64,000 bases of DNA from Hyphomicrobiales bacterium (GTDB taxonomy: Bacteria > Pseudomonadota > Alphaproteobacteria > Rhizobiales > Beijerinckiaceae): assembly GCA_025351165.1 (NCBI GenBank), contig JANXWK010000001.1:32464-96463 (forward strand). Reading direction: 5' to 3'. The notes under the pieces were generated by a model. That model was not told where the DNA came from, ran no database searches, and worked only from the letters and a program-made list of their open reading frames with translations. Below, piece by piece: positions 45,327 through 53,590 of the stretch. Each line of letters opens with the position of its first letter. Position 1 is the stretch's first letter. A program made the translations under genes and the position numbers.

Positions 45327-45686
45327 TCAACCTGTAGCTGCAACGATAGCAACGCCAATTGTTATGCATAGCGAGCCAAGTAACCTTCGTCTGCTTACTG
45401 GCTCTTTTAAAAAAATGCGACTGGCAATAACCACACCCAGAAAATTGAGACTGGCAAGTGGATAAGCCAGACTCAAGGGCGCAATTGAGAGGATTCTTAG
45501 CCAAACAAACAGTTCAACTGTATAGATGGCAATGCCTGCCAACGTCCATGGGCTGGATACAAGTCCTCTCCAGAAAGATTGGTCCAGGGTCTGGTCTGAT
45601 TTATTGGCGCCTGTCTTGAAGCAGAGTTGGCCCGATACATCGCATATGACAGACAAAGTAAACCACAGAGCAAGTGTTATTGTCAT
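45327..45686 (-). CDS. Small four-helix DMT/SMR-type membrane transporter (copy 1)
   Basis: The product has 119 residues with four predicted helices (LALWFTLSVICDVSGQLCFK, SPWTLAGIAIYTVELFVWL, AYPLASLNFLGVVIASRIFL, LLGSLCITIGVAIVAATG). The motif SIAPLSLAYPLASLNFLGVV is characteristic of the EmrE-like family. It overlaps the ureohydrolase gene end by four bases. With the 130-aa protein at 42886 it makes a likely heterodimer in one operon, recalling the ArnE/ArnF flippase; substrate unknown. Confidence 0.88.
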   Translation of the reverse strand: MTITLALWFTLSVICDVSGQLCFKTGANKSDQTLDQSFWRGLVSSPWTLAGIAIYTVELFVWLRILSIAPLSLAYPLASLNFLGVVIASRIFLKEPVSRRRLLGSLCITIGVAIVAATG

Positions 45687-46579
45687 TTAAGCTCCATAAA
45701 ACAATCTATCAGTTTTTGATTTGTAGACGAGTTGATATCAAGGTCTGCTCTGGTGGGGTTTAAATTTTTTGGGTGATCAAAATAAGCTAAAAAAAATCTT
45801 AATGGATCGTAGAATTTAGGCGGTGAATAGTCCCCACATACATCTATGCCTACAATTTTTAATTTTTCTGAGATTGCTTTAATCATTGACGTTACATGCG
45901 TTAATGGCATTGAACCCTGATCCCAATTCGTTGTGGCCTCATTAGTTCCTAGAACGTCCTTATCAATAGTGATATAGACAGCTTCTGTTGAAATTGTCTT
46001 TACAAGATCCTTTGTAAAATCAGGCCAGTTTTTTGTGCTTAGGTTGTTCCAGTGAATGCAGCTACCCTGCTGCTCATAACTCATTCCCCTGCCATAACTG
46101 CCTTTAACGTAGGATGGTTGATGATACCACGGATAAAGCTCCAACGTGCCGTTTTGCAAAGCTTGCAAATTGGCACTTTTACGGTCTGGATTTTCCAGAT
46201 CATTGCAATTAACGCCAAGCGTTATAACTTTTACCACATGAACCATATCTAATGCGCGGTTTACCCAGGCACCACAATTAAACGTGGCAGGGAATTTGAC
46301 CCAGTCTGGATGGTTATCAAAATGGATAATGGTGAGTGGCTGTGCGTGGCGGGAAACAAGAGCAGCAGTGAGGTGATGAAAATCGCCAGATCCATAAAAG
46401 ATAATTTCTGGCTGGTTTTCTTGTACTGCCCCAATAAGCTCAGTCAGTTTAAATAGTACACTTTTTCGTGCGATGATGCGTGTTTTAGCTGCAAAAGACT
46501 GGACATTAATCGCAGGTATTTTTTTTAAGGCAGGCTGGTTGATTAAGCTGCCATCAAGGTCTAGAATTTTGATCAACAT
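45683..46579 (-). CDS. Arginase/ureohydrolase-like protein
   Basis: The product has 298 residues. Metal-ligand signatures of the ureohydrolase fold can be seen: GSGDFHHL, HFDNHPDW (in place of DAHxD), YITIDKDVLG (DxD) and a later GIDVCGDYSPP. The family hydrolyses guanidino groups or deacetylates amines. The first motif is FDNHPD rather than FDAHxD, so the substrate may differ from arginine or agmatine. It overlaps the next gene by four bases. A role producing an amine for the upstream aminotransferase is inference. Confidence 0.85.
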   Translation of the reverse strand: MLIKILDLDGSLINQPALKKIPAINVQSFAAKTRIIARKSVLFKLTELIGAVQENQPEIIFYGSGDFHHLTAALVSRHAQPLTIIHFDNHPDWVKFPATFNCGAWVNRALDMVHVVKVITLGVNCNDLENPDRKSANLQALQNGTLELYPWYHQPSYVKGSYGRGMSYEQQGSCIHWNNLSTKNWPDFTKDLVKTISTEAVYITIDKDVLGTNEATTNWDQGSMPLTHVTSMIKAISEKLKIVGIDVCGDYSPPKFYDPLRFFLAYFDHPKNLNPTRADLDINSSTNQKLIDCFMELK

Positions 46580-46594
46580 TGAATGGCTGCCTGT

Positions 46595-46620
46595 AAACCT
46601 TCCCCATGTGGGAAAGGTTT
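46595..46620 (-). other. Intercistronic hairpin between the aminotransferase and ureohydrolase genes
   Basis: AAACCTTCCCC and GGGAAAGGTTT can pair around a short loop, with one bulged base. There is no T-run in the direction of transcription, so it is more likely an RNA stability or processing element than a terminator. It is the only gap over 12 bases inside the nine-gene operon. Confidence 0.4.
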
Positions 46621-46629
46621 AGATTTAAG

Positions 46630-48045
46630 CTACATACTACGCATCACTCTTGTAAACAACTGGTCCAGCAATTCAATTGCCAGGTCAATTTCCTGTTTTG
46701 TCATCATCAGAGATGGCGCAAGGGTGATAACATTCTTGTAATACCCGCCAATATCAAGCACAAGACCATATTTTTTGCCGTTGACAGTCATGTCTGCCTT
46801 CATGCCTTCATCGCACATTTTGTCAACAATGGCTTTACTTGGCGTGAAGCTGTCATGTGGTTCACACACCTCTATACGCAAAGCCATGCCAATCCCATCA
46901 ACATCGCCAATGCATTTATGTCTAGATTTGAGGGCTTTAATGCCTTCCAGGAAATAGGCGCCTTTATCACGCGCGATTGCCTCATAATCTTCCTCTTCAA
47001 ACATCTTCATTGCTTCAAGCGCAACAGCAGTTCCCAGAGGATTTGCATTGAAGGTGGAATGTGTGGAGCCAGCTGGGAAAATCTGCGGATTAATCAGTTC
47101 CTCACGCGCCCACACACCAGAGAGTGGATTAAGGCCATTGGTGATTGCTTTGCCAAATACGATAATATCGGGCTTTACGTTAAAATTTTCAATCGACCAA
47201 AGCTTGCCAGCGCGGTAGAAACCCATCTGTATTTCGTCATCTACCAGCAAAATTTTGCGTTCAAGCAGAATTGAAGACAGTTTTTCAAAATAACCAGGGG
47301 GCGGTACAACATAGCCGCCTGTGCCTTGAATGGACTCAATGTAAAAGGCTGCATATTCCGATACGCCAACTTTTGAATCCCATACACCGCAATATTCTGT
47401 ATCAAACAGGCGCGCAAACTGATCCACGCAATATAGGCCACAATCATCACGCTTTTTGCCATAAGGGCAACGGAAACAGTAAGGAAATGGTATAAACTGC
47501 GCGCGATCACCAAAATGACCATAACGGCGACGATAGCGATAGGAGGAGGTAATGGCAGAGGCACCCAAAGTGCGCCCATGATATCCACCCTCAAAAGCAA
47601 ACATTAAACTTTTGCCGTTTGAGGCATTGCGTACAATTTTAAGGGAATCGTCAATGGCTTGTGAGCCGCCGACATTGAAATGTACACGGCCTTTATAACC
47701 AAATTTACGTTCAGCGTCCTGCGAAATTTTTGCAGCGAGCTCAATTTTTTCGCGGTGCAAATACTGAGAAGCTACCTGTGGGAGCGTATCAATCTGTTTA
47801 TGGAGGGCATTGCTCAAACGCTGGTTTTTATACCCAAAATTAACAGCAGAATACCACATTTGCAGGTCAAGAAACTGGTTGCCAGCTTCATCAAACATGA
47901 AGGAACCATCGCAGCCTGAAAAGATTTTTGGTGGATCCATATAGTGGACAGTGTCACCATGAGAACAGTATTGCGCTTCCATCGCAAGAAGTTCAAGCTC
48001 TGTGTGTTCGCTGGAAGGCATCGGTGTGGGCATCAGATTATCCAT
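46630..48045 (-). CDS. Class III PLP-dependent aminotransferase
   Basis: The product has 471 residues. The PLP-phosphate region is NVGGSQAIDDSLKIVR and FEGGYHGRTLGA. The cofactor-binding aspartate is in ILLVDDEIQMGF, and the Schiff-base lysine in DIIVFGKAITNG. It has the Cys-rich segment FRCPYGKKRDDCGLYC seen in many class III omega-aminotransferases. The amine donor cannot be predicted. It overlaps the upstream HAD gene by eight bases and is the second gene of the operon. Confidence 0.95.
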   Translation of the reverse strand: MDNLMPTPMPSSEHTELELLAMEAQYCSHGDTVHYMDPPKIFSGCDGSFMFDEAGNQFLDLQMWYSAVNFGYKNQRLSNALHKQIDTLPQVASQYLHREKIELAAKISQDAERKFGYKGRVHFNVGGSQAIDDSLKIVRNASNGKSLMFAFEGGYHGRTLGASAITSSYRYRRRYGHFGDRAQFIPFPYCFRCPYGKKRDDCGLYCVDQFARLFDTEYCGVWDSKVGVSEYAAFYIESIQGTGGYVVPPPGYFEKLSSILLERKILLVDDEIQMGFYRAGKLWSIENFNVKPDIIVFGKAITNGLNPLSGVWAREELINPQIFPAGSTHSTFNANPLGTAVALEAMKMFEEEDYEAIARDKGAYFLEGIKALKSRHKCIGDVDGIGMALRIEVCEPHDSFTPSKAIVDKMCDEGMKADMTVNGKKYGLVLDIGGYYKNVITLAPSLMMTKQEIDLAIELLDQLFTRVMRSM

Positions 48046-48751
48046 AGATTGTTTCTTTCAGCGCTGGTTTTTCTGTCACTGATGATGCGCCTGCACTGAT
48101 TGTCGGTGTAATTTCAAGTAGATCAGCCAATAGGACTGAGGCATGAGAAAAGTCCCTGAAAGGGGTAAAGGGCAACTGTTTTTCCTCACAGAACTGGATT
48201 AGTCCCGATTTTGCAAAAACAAAGTCCGCTTCTTCTGCAACACAGCGATCTGAACGGCCATCGCCAATTACAAGTGTCATTTTATCACGGCGCTGAGCTG
48301 CAATAGAGCACTTGCATGTACCGCTTTGGGAATGGCACGAATTTGAAGCAAAAGGAGACGATAGACGCCATTGACCATCGCCTTTGTAACTCAAATGATT
48401 TGCATTGACTGCCAAACCATCAAGCCCTGCTCGGCGCAACACAGAATTTATGACATAGTCGAGACCATCTGACACAATGGTTACAGGGAGACTATAACGC
48501 TGCGCCTGACGAATAAAGGATTTGAAGTGCCAGTCTATTTCTATACTGTCTACAAAAGCATCCATTTCATCTGGTGTTGCACGTATAAGATCAATCTGAC
48601 GCATCATGCACTCACGCGAACCAATAGCACCAGAATGCCATTCAGCTTCAATTGCATGCCATGAGTGGTCCGCAAATTTTTTTAAAAGGAGGTCTGTTGT
48701 GTCTTTAAGTGATATCGTACCGTCAAAGTCAACGATTAGCTGCCAGTTCAT
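48038..48751 (-). CDS. MtnX-like HAD-IB family phosphatase, first gene of the operon
   Basis: The product has 237 residues. HAD motif I is VDFDGTIS (nucleophile Asp8), motif II is VTIVSDGLD, and motif III/IV is LVIGDGRSDRCVAEEAD. A cysteine-rich segment SNSCHSQSGTCKCS near residues 137-150 resembles that of MtnX-like phosphatases and may bind metal. Its substrate is probably a small phosphorylated metabolite. The start is about 68-80 bases downstream of the sigma54 promoter at 48830. Confidence 0.9.
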   Translation of the reverse strand: MNWQLIVDFDGTISLKDTTDLLLKKFADHSWHAIEAEWHSGAIGSRECMMRQIDLIRATPDEMDAFVDSIEIDWHFKSFIRQAQRYSLPVTIVSDGLDYVINSVLRRAGLDGLAVNANHLSYKGDGQWRLSSPFASNSCHSQSGTCKCSIAAQRRDKMTLVIGDGRSDRCVAEEADFVFAKSGLIQFCEEKQLPFTPFRDFSHASVLLADLLEITPTISAGASSVTEKPALKETIYG

Positions 48752-48829
48752 TTAGCCCTACCTAGATTAGCACAATTTTATGTATTTATTTAATTTTTTG
48801 TTTGCATGGAACTTATTAGTGGAGATGTT

Positions 48830-48845
48830 TGCAATCCTTGTGCCA
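48830..48845 (-). promoter_or_regulatory. Sigma54 promoter of the nine-gene operon
   Basis: On the minus strand the site reads TGGCACAAGGATTGCA, matching the sigma54 consensus with the invariant GG and GC exactly ten bases apart. Transcription would start near 48818-48820, giving a leader of about 68 bases before the HAD phosphatase gene at 48751. The last gene of the operon is a sigma54-dependent regulator, so this looks like an autoregulated unit. No other such site was found in the intergenic regions I checked. Confidence 0.75.
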
Positions 48846-48899
48846 ATGTCTAAGTATCTGAATTATATTAATATAGCTTCATAATTACCTTCCGTTTAC

Positions 48900-48937
48900 C
48901 TACAAAAAATGTAGCTCGCCACAAAAAGTTACATTTT
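48900..48937 (-). promoter_or_regulatory. Possible enhancer site upstream of the sigma54 promoter
   Basis: Two overlapping inverted repeats lie 55-92 bases upstream of the promoter: CTACA-N5-TGTAG (48900-48914), and AAAATGTAGCT (48906-48916) with AGTTACATTTT (48927-48937), one mismatch. Position and symmetry suit a dimeric NtrC-type activator. The rest of the 312-base gap to cfa shows only AT-rich sequence. Confidence 0.4.
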
Positions 48938-49063
48938 ATTAAGTCTTTTCTTTAGTTAAAGTGGTTTGCTGGGTGGCAGAAGACTCATAGTTTTAAGTGC
49001 ATGACACTGCATTATAGTTTAGCTTCACAGTAAATTTTTTAAAAATAGGCTCTGGAGTTATCT

Positions 49064-50311
49064 GTGATTGTAAATTTTCTTACCGAATATGTTTTCCGCA
49101 GGCTTATCAGCAGGGGCTCGTTGGTTGTAACAACATCAAACAACAGACGACTAAATTTTGGCGATGGCACTGGTAAGCCTGTTTCCATACGTTTTACAGA
49201 TTGGCGCGCAGAGCTTGGATTTATTCTGGATCCTGACCTTAAACTTGGTGAAAACTTTGTTAACCAGCAGATGGTGATGGAGCAAGGCACAATTTATGAT
49301 TTTCTTGCGTTAGTGCTAAATGGGCAACGGTTTGTTTCTTCACCATGGCCTGTGCAGCTTCTTAATAGATGGCGCTATGCAACACGGCGGTTTTTGCAGA
49401 AAAACGGTGTAACAACATCCCGAAAAAATGTAGAACATCATTATGATTTGGATGACAGGCTCTATCAACTATTTCTTGATGAAGACCGTCAATATTCATG
49501 CGCTTACTTTGAATCTGAGGAGCAGAGCCTTGATGACGCGCAATTAGCAAAGAAGCGTCATATAGCTGCCAAGCTATGTTTAAAAGCAGGGCAGCGCGTG
49601 CTGGATATTGGCTGTGGGTGGGGCGGTATGGCACTTTATCTGTCAAAAGTTGCTGAGGCAGGGCAGGTGCTGGGAGTTACGCTGTCCAAAGAACAGCTTC
49701 AGGTGGCCAGGAAACGCACTCAAGATGCTGGTTTAACAAACAAGGTGCATTTTGAATTACAGGATTACCGCACACTTGATGCCAAATTTGAACGTATCGT
49801 TTCTGTTGGTATGTTTGAGCATGTAGGAATTGACTTTTATGACGTTTTTTTCAAAAAAACTGCAAGTCTGCTTACAGATGATGGTGTGATGCTGTTGCAT
49901 ACAATTGGTAATTCCGATGTGCCGGATTTTACAAATCCTTGGATTGTGAAATATATATTCCCAGGTGGGCATTTACCTTCCCTATCAGATGTTACAGCAT
50001 CTGTAGAAAGATCAAAACTCATAATTACGGATGTGGAAATACTGCGTCTGCACTATGCCAAAACCCTGCGTCATTGGCGTGAGCGGTTTATGGCACGGCG
50101 TGATGAGGCTGTTGCGCTTTATGATGAAAAGTTTTGCCGTATTTGGGAGTTTTACCTTTCTGCCTCAGAGACTGCATTTGAGTACGAAGATATTGTGGTA
50201 TTTCAGCTTCAGATTGCCAAGCGCCAAGAAAATGTGCCTTTAACGCGTGATTACATCGCAGCGGCTGAAGCAGAGTTAAGAAAAATGGAAGCTTTGGTTA
50301 AATCTTCATGA
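49064..50311 (+). CDS. cfa: Cyclopropane-fatty-acyl-phospholipid synthase
   Basis: The product has 415 residues, starting at a GTG (49064) with a TGGAG ribosome-binding site. The SAM-binding motif is VLDIGCGWGGMALYLSK; further family segments are VEHHYDLDDRLYQLFLDEDR, QYSCAYFESEEQSLDDAQ and FFKKTASLLTDDGVMLLHTIG. It methylenates unsaturated acyl chains of membrane lipids, a stationary-phase and acid-stress response. It is divergent from the sigma54 operon and converges on mobA, with which it overlaps by 61 bases at the 3' end. Confidence 0.95.
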   Translation: MIVNFLTEYVFRRLISRGSLVVTTSNNRRLNFGDGTGKPVSIRFTDWRAELGFILDPDLKLGENFVNQQMVMEQGTIYDFLALVLNGQRFVSSPWPVQLLNRWRYATRRFLQKNGVTTSRKNVEHHYDLDDRLYQLFLDEDRQYSCAYFESEEQSLDDAQLAKKRHIAAKLCLKAGQRVLDIGCGWGGMALYLSKVAEAGQVLGVTLSKEQLQVARKRTQDAGLTNKVHFELQDYRTLDAKFERIVSVGMFEHVGIDFYDVFFKKTASLLTDDGVMLLHTIGNSDVPDFTNPWIVKYIFPGGHLPSLSDVTASVERSKLIITDVEILRLHYAKTLRHWRERFMARRDEAVALYDEKFCRIWEFYLSASETAFEYEDIVVFQLQIAKRQENVPLTRDYIAAAEAELRKMEALVKSS

Positions 50312-50958
50312 GTGTTGACATTGAAAAAGGGGTCAATGGGGACTGTTTTCCATTCAACAGATTGACAATTAAAAGGCCTGGTAAAACCCTCAACTTTTCG
50401 AATGCCGTTATTGAGCGCGTGTTTTAATGATTTTATGAGTGATTGATGCCAAAGACCTGTTGTGTAGTGGGTTTGGTTATTGGATGAGGCCAGTATTATG
50501 GTGTGATTTAAGTCTCCCTCTCCCGTCCTGTTGGGCACCTTCTTCTGCAAGGGAAGCGGGGAGCGCCTTTCACGCAAGTGCTCGACACTCTCTGCCGCAA
50601 GCGGAGATGGAAGCACCGTTGCATTTGCCATTAGCCGTTTTACCATATCCCTTGGCAAAAATGGGCAATCAACTGGCACCGTTACAAGCCATTCATTTTG
50701 TTGCTGTACGACATATTCCAAACCTGCCAAAATTCCAGCTAATGGGCCGAGCTGACCTGGTATTGTATCAGGAATAGTTTGAAGACAACCAAAGCGTTGG
50801 TCATATGAGTTTGTGCCGATCAATACGCTTTTGCACTGGGGATATAATCGTTGATAAACATGCTCAAGTAAATTTTCATCGCCCAGTTTTACAAAGGCCT
50901 TGTTTTCACCCATGCGTGAGGAAAGGCCGCCTGCCAGAATGAGACCAGTGATACTCAT
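50251..50958 (-). CDS. mobA: Molybdenum cofactor guanylyltransferase with an in-frame repeat insertion
   Basis: The product has 235 residues. The nucleotide-binding N-terminus is ILAGGLSSRMGENKAFVKLG, with PVDCPFLPRDMV and the C-terminal TGLWHQSLIKSLKHAL and FFNVNTHEDL, all typical of MobA. Between about residues 123 and 162 is an extra stretch (SVEHLRERRSPLPLQKK ...) that reads as translated CTCTCCCG-type palindromic repeat DNA. The insertion keeps the frame. MobA adds GMP to molybdopterin. It begins one base before the end of mrp on the same strand and ends inside cfa's 3' end on the other. Confidence 0.9.
   Translation of the reverse strand: MSITGLILAGGLSSRMGENKAFVKLGDENLLEHVYQRLYPQCKSVLIGTNSYDQRFGCLQTIPDTIPGQLGPLAGILAGLEYVVQQQNEWLVTVPVDCPFLPRDMVKRLMANATVLPSPLAAESVEHLRERRSPLPLQKKVPNRTGEGDLNHTIILASSNNQTHYTTGLWHQSLIKSLKHALNNGIRKVEGFTRPFNCQSVEWKTVPIDPFFNVNTHEDLTKASIFLNSASAAAM
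50515..50630. repeat. Palindromic repeat inserted in mobA
   Basis: The segment starts with TCTCCCTCTCCCG and contains GAAGCGGGGAGCG and the further near-palindromic CCGCAAGCGGAG. It resembles REP-type repeats such as the one after cckA (9988-10010). Its insertion adds about 40 codons in frame to mobA, the way Rickettsia palindromic elements invade genes. Confidence 0.45.
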
Positions 50959-52073
50959 TATTCAATTATAATTTTTGGGGCAGGGCGTGCCAAACCACCA
51001 TTTTGCAAAGTATTCCAAAGCTGTGCTGCCATATTTTTATAAATCTGTGCATGGTAACTACCTGGTTCAGTTGCAACGATTGGAAGGCCCGTATCAGAGG
51101 TTTCTCTGATATGCATATGCAACGGTATTTCACCCAAATACGGTACTTTTAATTTCAATGCCTCATTTCGTGCACCACCTGTCCCAAAAATAGGTGTTAC
51201 TGTGCCGCATGTTGGGCAGCAGAAAGACGACATATTTTCAATAACACCCAAAATTGGCACATCAACGCGCTGAAACATTGCAATTCCACGCCGTGCATCA
51301 ATCAAAGCCAAATCCTGGGGAGTTGACACAATGACCGCGCCAGCAAGAGGTGTCTGCTGTGCCATGGTGAGCTGTGCATCGCCTGTGCCAGGGGGCATAT
51401 CGACCACCAGCACGTCAAGATCGCCCCAATCCACATCTTTGAGCAATTGCGTAATGGCAGAAATAACCATAGGGCCACGCCAGATCATGGGTGTTGCCTC
51501 ATCTACCAAAAAGCCGATTGACATAACTTTAACGCCATATTTTTCAAAAGGTTTGAGGAGGAGTTTAGGCCCTGGAATTGTATCTGGCTTGCCTGACAGC
51601 CCGAATAGTTTTGGCTGGGACGGGCCGAAAATATCAGCATCCATAACACCGATTTTAAGACCCAATGATGCCAAGCCCAATGCAAGATTGCAGGATGTGG
51701 TAGATTTACCAACGCCGCCTTTGCCTGATGCAATGGCAATGACATGCTTGATGTTGGGCAGGCGCTGCGGTTTTTGTGCCACTTTGGGGGTCGGTTTTTG
51801 AGCAGGTCGAAGTGCGTTTTTTTCAGCCGTGAGAGTAACAAAAACCTGTATTGGGGTTGCCTGGGACAGGCTTGGAATTGCTTTGACCGCCTCTTCTGCA
51901 TTCTTGCGGACAATTTCGAAGGCTTTTGCCTCTGGCGGAGTAATTGCAATGGAAAACATGATCTTGCCGTCATTGATCGCAATAGAAGTAAGGCGCCCCG
52001 ATTGGCTCAAATTTTCACCAGTTGGAAGTTTAACAAACTCAAGGGCGCGAAGAATTTCTGATTGAGTGGGCAA
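50958..52073 (-). CDS. Mrp/NBP35-family iron-sulfur carrier ATPase
   Basis: The product has 371 residues. A DUF59-like N-terminal domain is followed by a low-complexity linker and the P-loop domain with deviant Walker A ASGKGGVGKSTTSCNLALGL. The switch region is MDADIFGPSQPKLFG and the CxxC pair is SSFCCPTCG near residue 285, which binds the bridging [4Fe-4S] cluster. The protein loads Fe-S clusters on target proteins. It reads into mobA with a one-base overlap and is divergent from the DsbA-like gene. Confidence 0.95.
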   Translation of the reverse strand: MPTQSEILRALEFVKLPTGENLSQSGRLTSIAINDGKIMFSIAITPPEAKAFEIVRKNAEEAVKAIPSLSQATPIQVFVTLTAEKNALRPAQKPTPKVAQKPQRLPNIKHVIAIASGKGGVGKSTTSCNLALGLASLGLKIGVMDADIFGPSQPKLFGLSGKPDTIPGPKLLLKPFEKYGVKVMSIGFLVDEATPMIWRGPMVISAITQLLKDVDWGDLDVLVVDMPPGTGDAQLTMAQQTPLAGAVIVSTPQDLALIDARRGIAMFQRVDVPILGVIENMSSFCCPTCGTVTPIFGTGGARNEALKLKVPYLGEIPLHMHIRETSDTGLPIVATEPGSYHAQIYKNMAAQLWNTLQNGGLARPAPKIIIE

Positions 52074-52146
52074 GTTTTTTCCTCTTACGTTTTTAATTTA
52101 GATAGTCTAACCAGACAGCAATACCATAGGCTCCAAGGAGAAGCAC

Positions 52147-52917
52147 ATGAAAATCCGTTTTTTATATCTGCTCTGTTCTGTTTTTGTGATTTGTTTTTGC
52201 GGTTCAATATCAAGCGCAGCGCAAGATCTCTCTCCTGGGCAACGTGCGCAGTTTGAAAGCGTTATCAAAGATTATCTCATGAAAAATCCTGAAATTGTGC
52301 GTGATGCCATGCTGGAGCTTGATCGCAAGGAAAAAGATGCTGAAAATCAGTCACGTCTGAAAATTACGGCAGATAAGAACAGTCCGCTTTATACATCGGC
52401 AAACAATGTGGTTGTGGGCAATCCAAAGGGCGATGTTACGCTTGTTGAGTTTTTTGACTATAATTGTGGCTACTGCAAAAAAGCAGTCCCCGATATGCAA
52501 AAACTGATCGAAAACGACAAAAATGTTCGTATCATCCTGCGTGATATGCCCATTTTATCGGCTGGTTCACTAGAGGCATCAAAAGTTGCACTTGCAGTCA
52601 AGGCGCAGTTTACACCAGAAAAATTTTGGGATTTTCATACAAAGCTTATGCTGACGCGTGGTGCAATTGCAGAAGCGCAGGCACTGGCTGTTGCCAAAGA
52701 TGCAGGTGCAGACATGGACAAACTATCCAAGGACTTGAAAGCAGCTAATATTACCATGATTTTAGAAGAAAACAGCAAAATGAGTGATGCACTCAACATT
52801 ACAGGGACACCTACCTATGTGCTTGGATCGGACATCATGATTGGGGCGGCTGATTACGCTGACCTTAAAATGCGGGTAGAGTCGATACGTAAATGTGGAA
52901 AATCCACCTGCAGTTAG
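52147..52917 (+). CDS. DsbA-family periplasmic thiol oxidoreductase
   Basis: The product has 256 residues. A signal peptide (FLYLLCSVFVICFCGSISSAA) precedes a helical N-terminal segment and the thioredoxin fold with active site NCGYCKKAVPDM (C-x2-C) and cis-proline GTPTYV. The layout matches Com1/DsbA-like proteins of alphaproteobacteria. It oxidises or isomerises disulfides in the envelope. An AAGGAG ribosome-binding site precedes the ATG. The C-terminal cysteine pair (KCGKSTCS) is unusual and may form a structural disulfide. Confidence 0.93.
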   Translation: MKIRFLYLLCSVFVICFCGSISSAAQDLSPGQRAQFESVIKDYLMKNPEIVRDAMLELDRKEKDAENQSRLKITADKNSPLYTSANNVVVGNPKGDVTLVEFFDYNCGYCKKAVPDMQKLIENDKNVRIILRDMPILSAGSLEASKVALAVKAQFTPEKFWDFHTKLMLTRGAIAEAQALAVAKDAGADMDKLSKDLKAANITMILEENSKMSDALNITGTPTYVLGSDIMIGAADYADLKMRVESIRKCGKSTCS

Positions 52918-52970
52918 GCTTATTTCAAAAATAGACTTTCATATACGTAAAGCTTGTGTAGTCTGGATTC

Positions 52971-53438
52971 ATGAACGCTATATATCTTTTAAATGGACCA
53001 AACCTTAACCTACTTGGAGGACGCGAGCCCGGAATTTATGGTTCTGGATCATTGGCAGATATTGAATCAAGCATAGCAAGGCGTGCACAGGCTGCTGGCA
53101 TAATATTAACCTCCAAGCAGTCCAATCATGAGGGAGACCTTGTAGGGCTCGTTCAGGAGGCAGGACGGCAGGGTGCAGGTGTTATTTTGAATGCAGGGGC
53201 TTATACACATACATCAATTGCTTTGCGAGATGCAATTACGGGCAGTGGAGCTCTAGTCATAGAAGTGCATATCTCAAACGTCCATGCACGCGAAAATTTC
53301 AGGCATCATTCAATGATAAGCCCTGTAGTCAGGGGTGTAATTCTTGGTTTAGGGGCTATGAGCTATGAGCTGGCCTTTGATGCGTTAGTGCAGATAATGA
53401 AAGAACATAAGCACAAAACCGTGTCTCGAATTGTGTAA
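52971..53438 (+). CDS. aroQ: Type II 3-dehydroquinate dehydratase
   Basis: The product has 155 residues. Family landmarks are LNGPNLNLLGGREPGIYG (with the catalytic tyrosine loop), SNHEGDLVG, NAGAYTHTSIAL, and EVHISNVHARENFRHHS. It performs the third step of the shikimate pathway. It is located just upstream of accB, an arrangement common in alphaproteobacteria. Confidence 0.97.
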   Translation: MNAIYLLNGPNLNLLGGREPGIYGSGSLADIESSIARRAQAAGIILTSKQSNHEGDLVGLVQEAGRQGAGVILNAGAYTHTSIALRDAITGSGALVIEVHISNVHARENFRHHSMISPVVRGVILGLGAMSYELAFDALVQIMKEHKHKTVSRIV

Positions 53439-53590
53439 AAACATAAGTTTAGTCGTTTTTTACTAGACAACTCTCTATCCAAGGCTTAGCTGGCACACAC
53501 TAAACGCTAAAAGAGATCAAGTTTGTAAATGCAGAGATGTTTTTCAAGTAAGTTGATCAATCTCCTTTGTTTGAAATTTTGGAAATATAT

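Noticed and set aside
53490..53506. Sigma54 promoter before accB (TGGCACACACT)
   Set aside because: The TGGCAC half is present but there is no TTGC at the required spacing.
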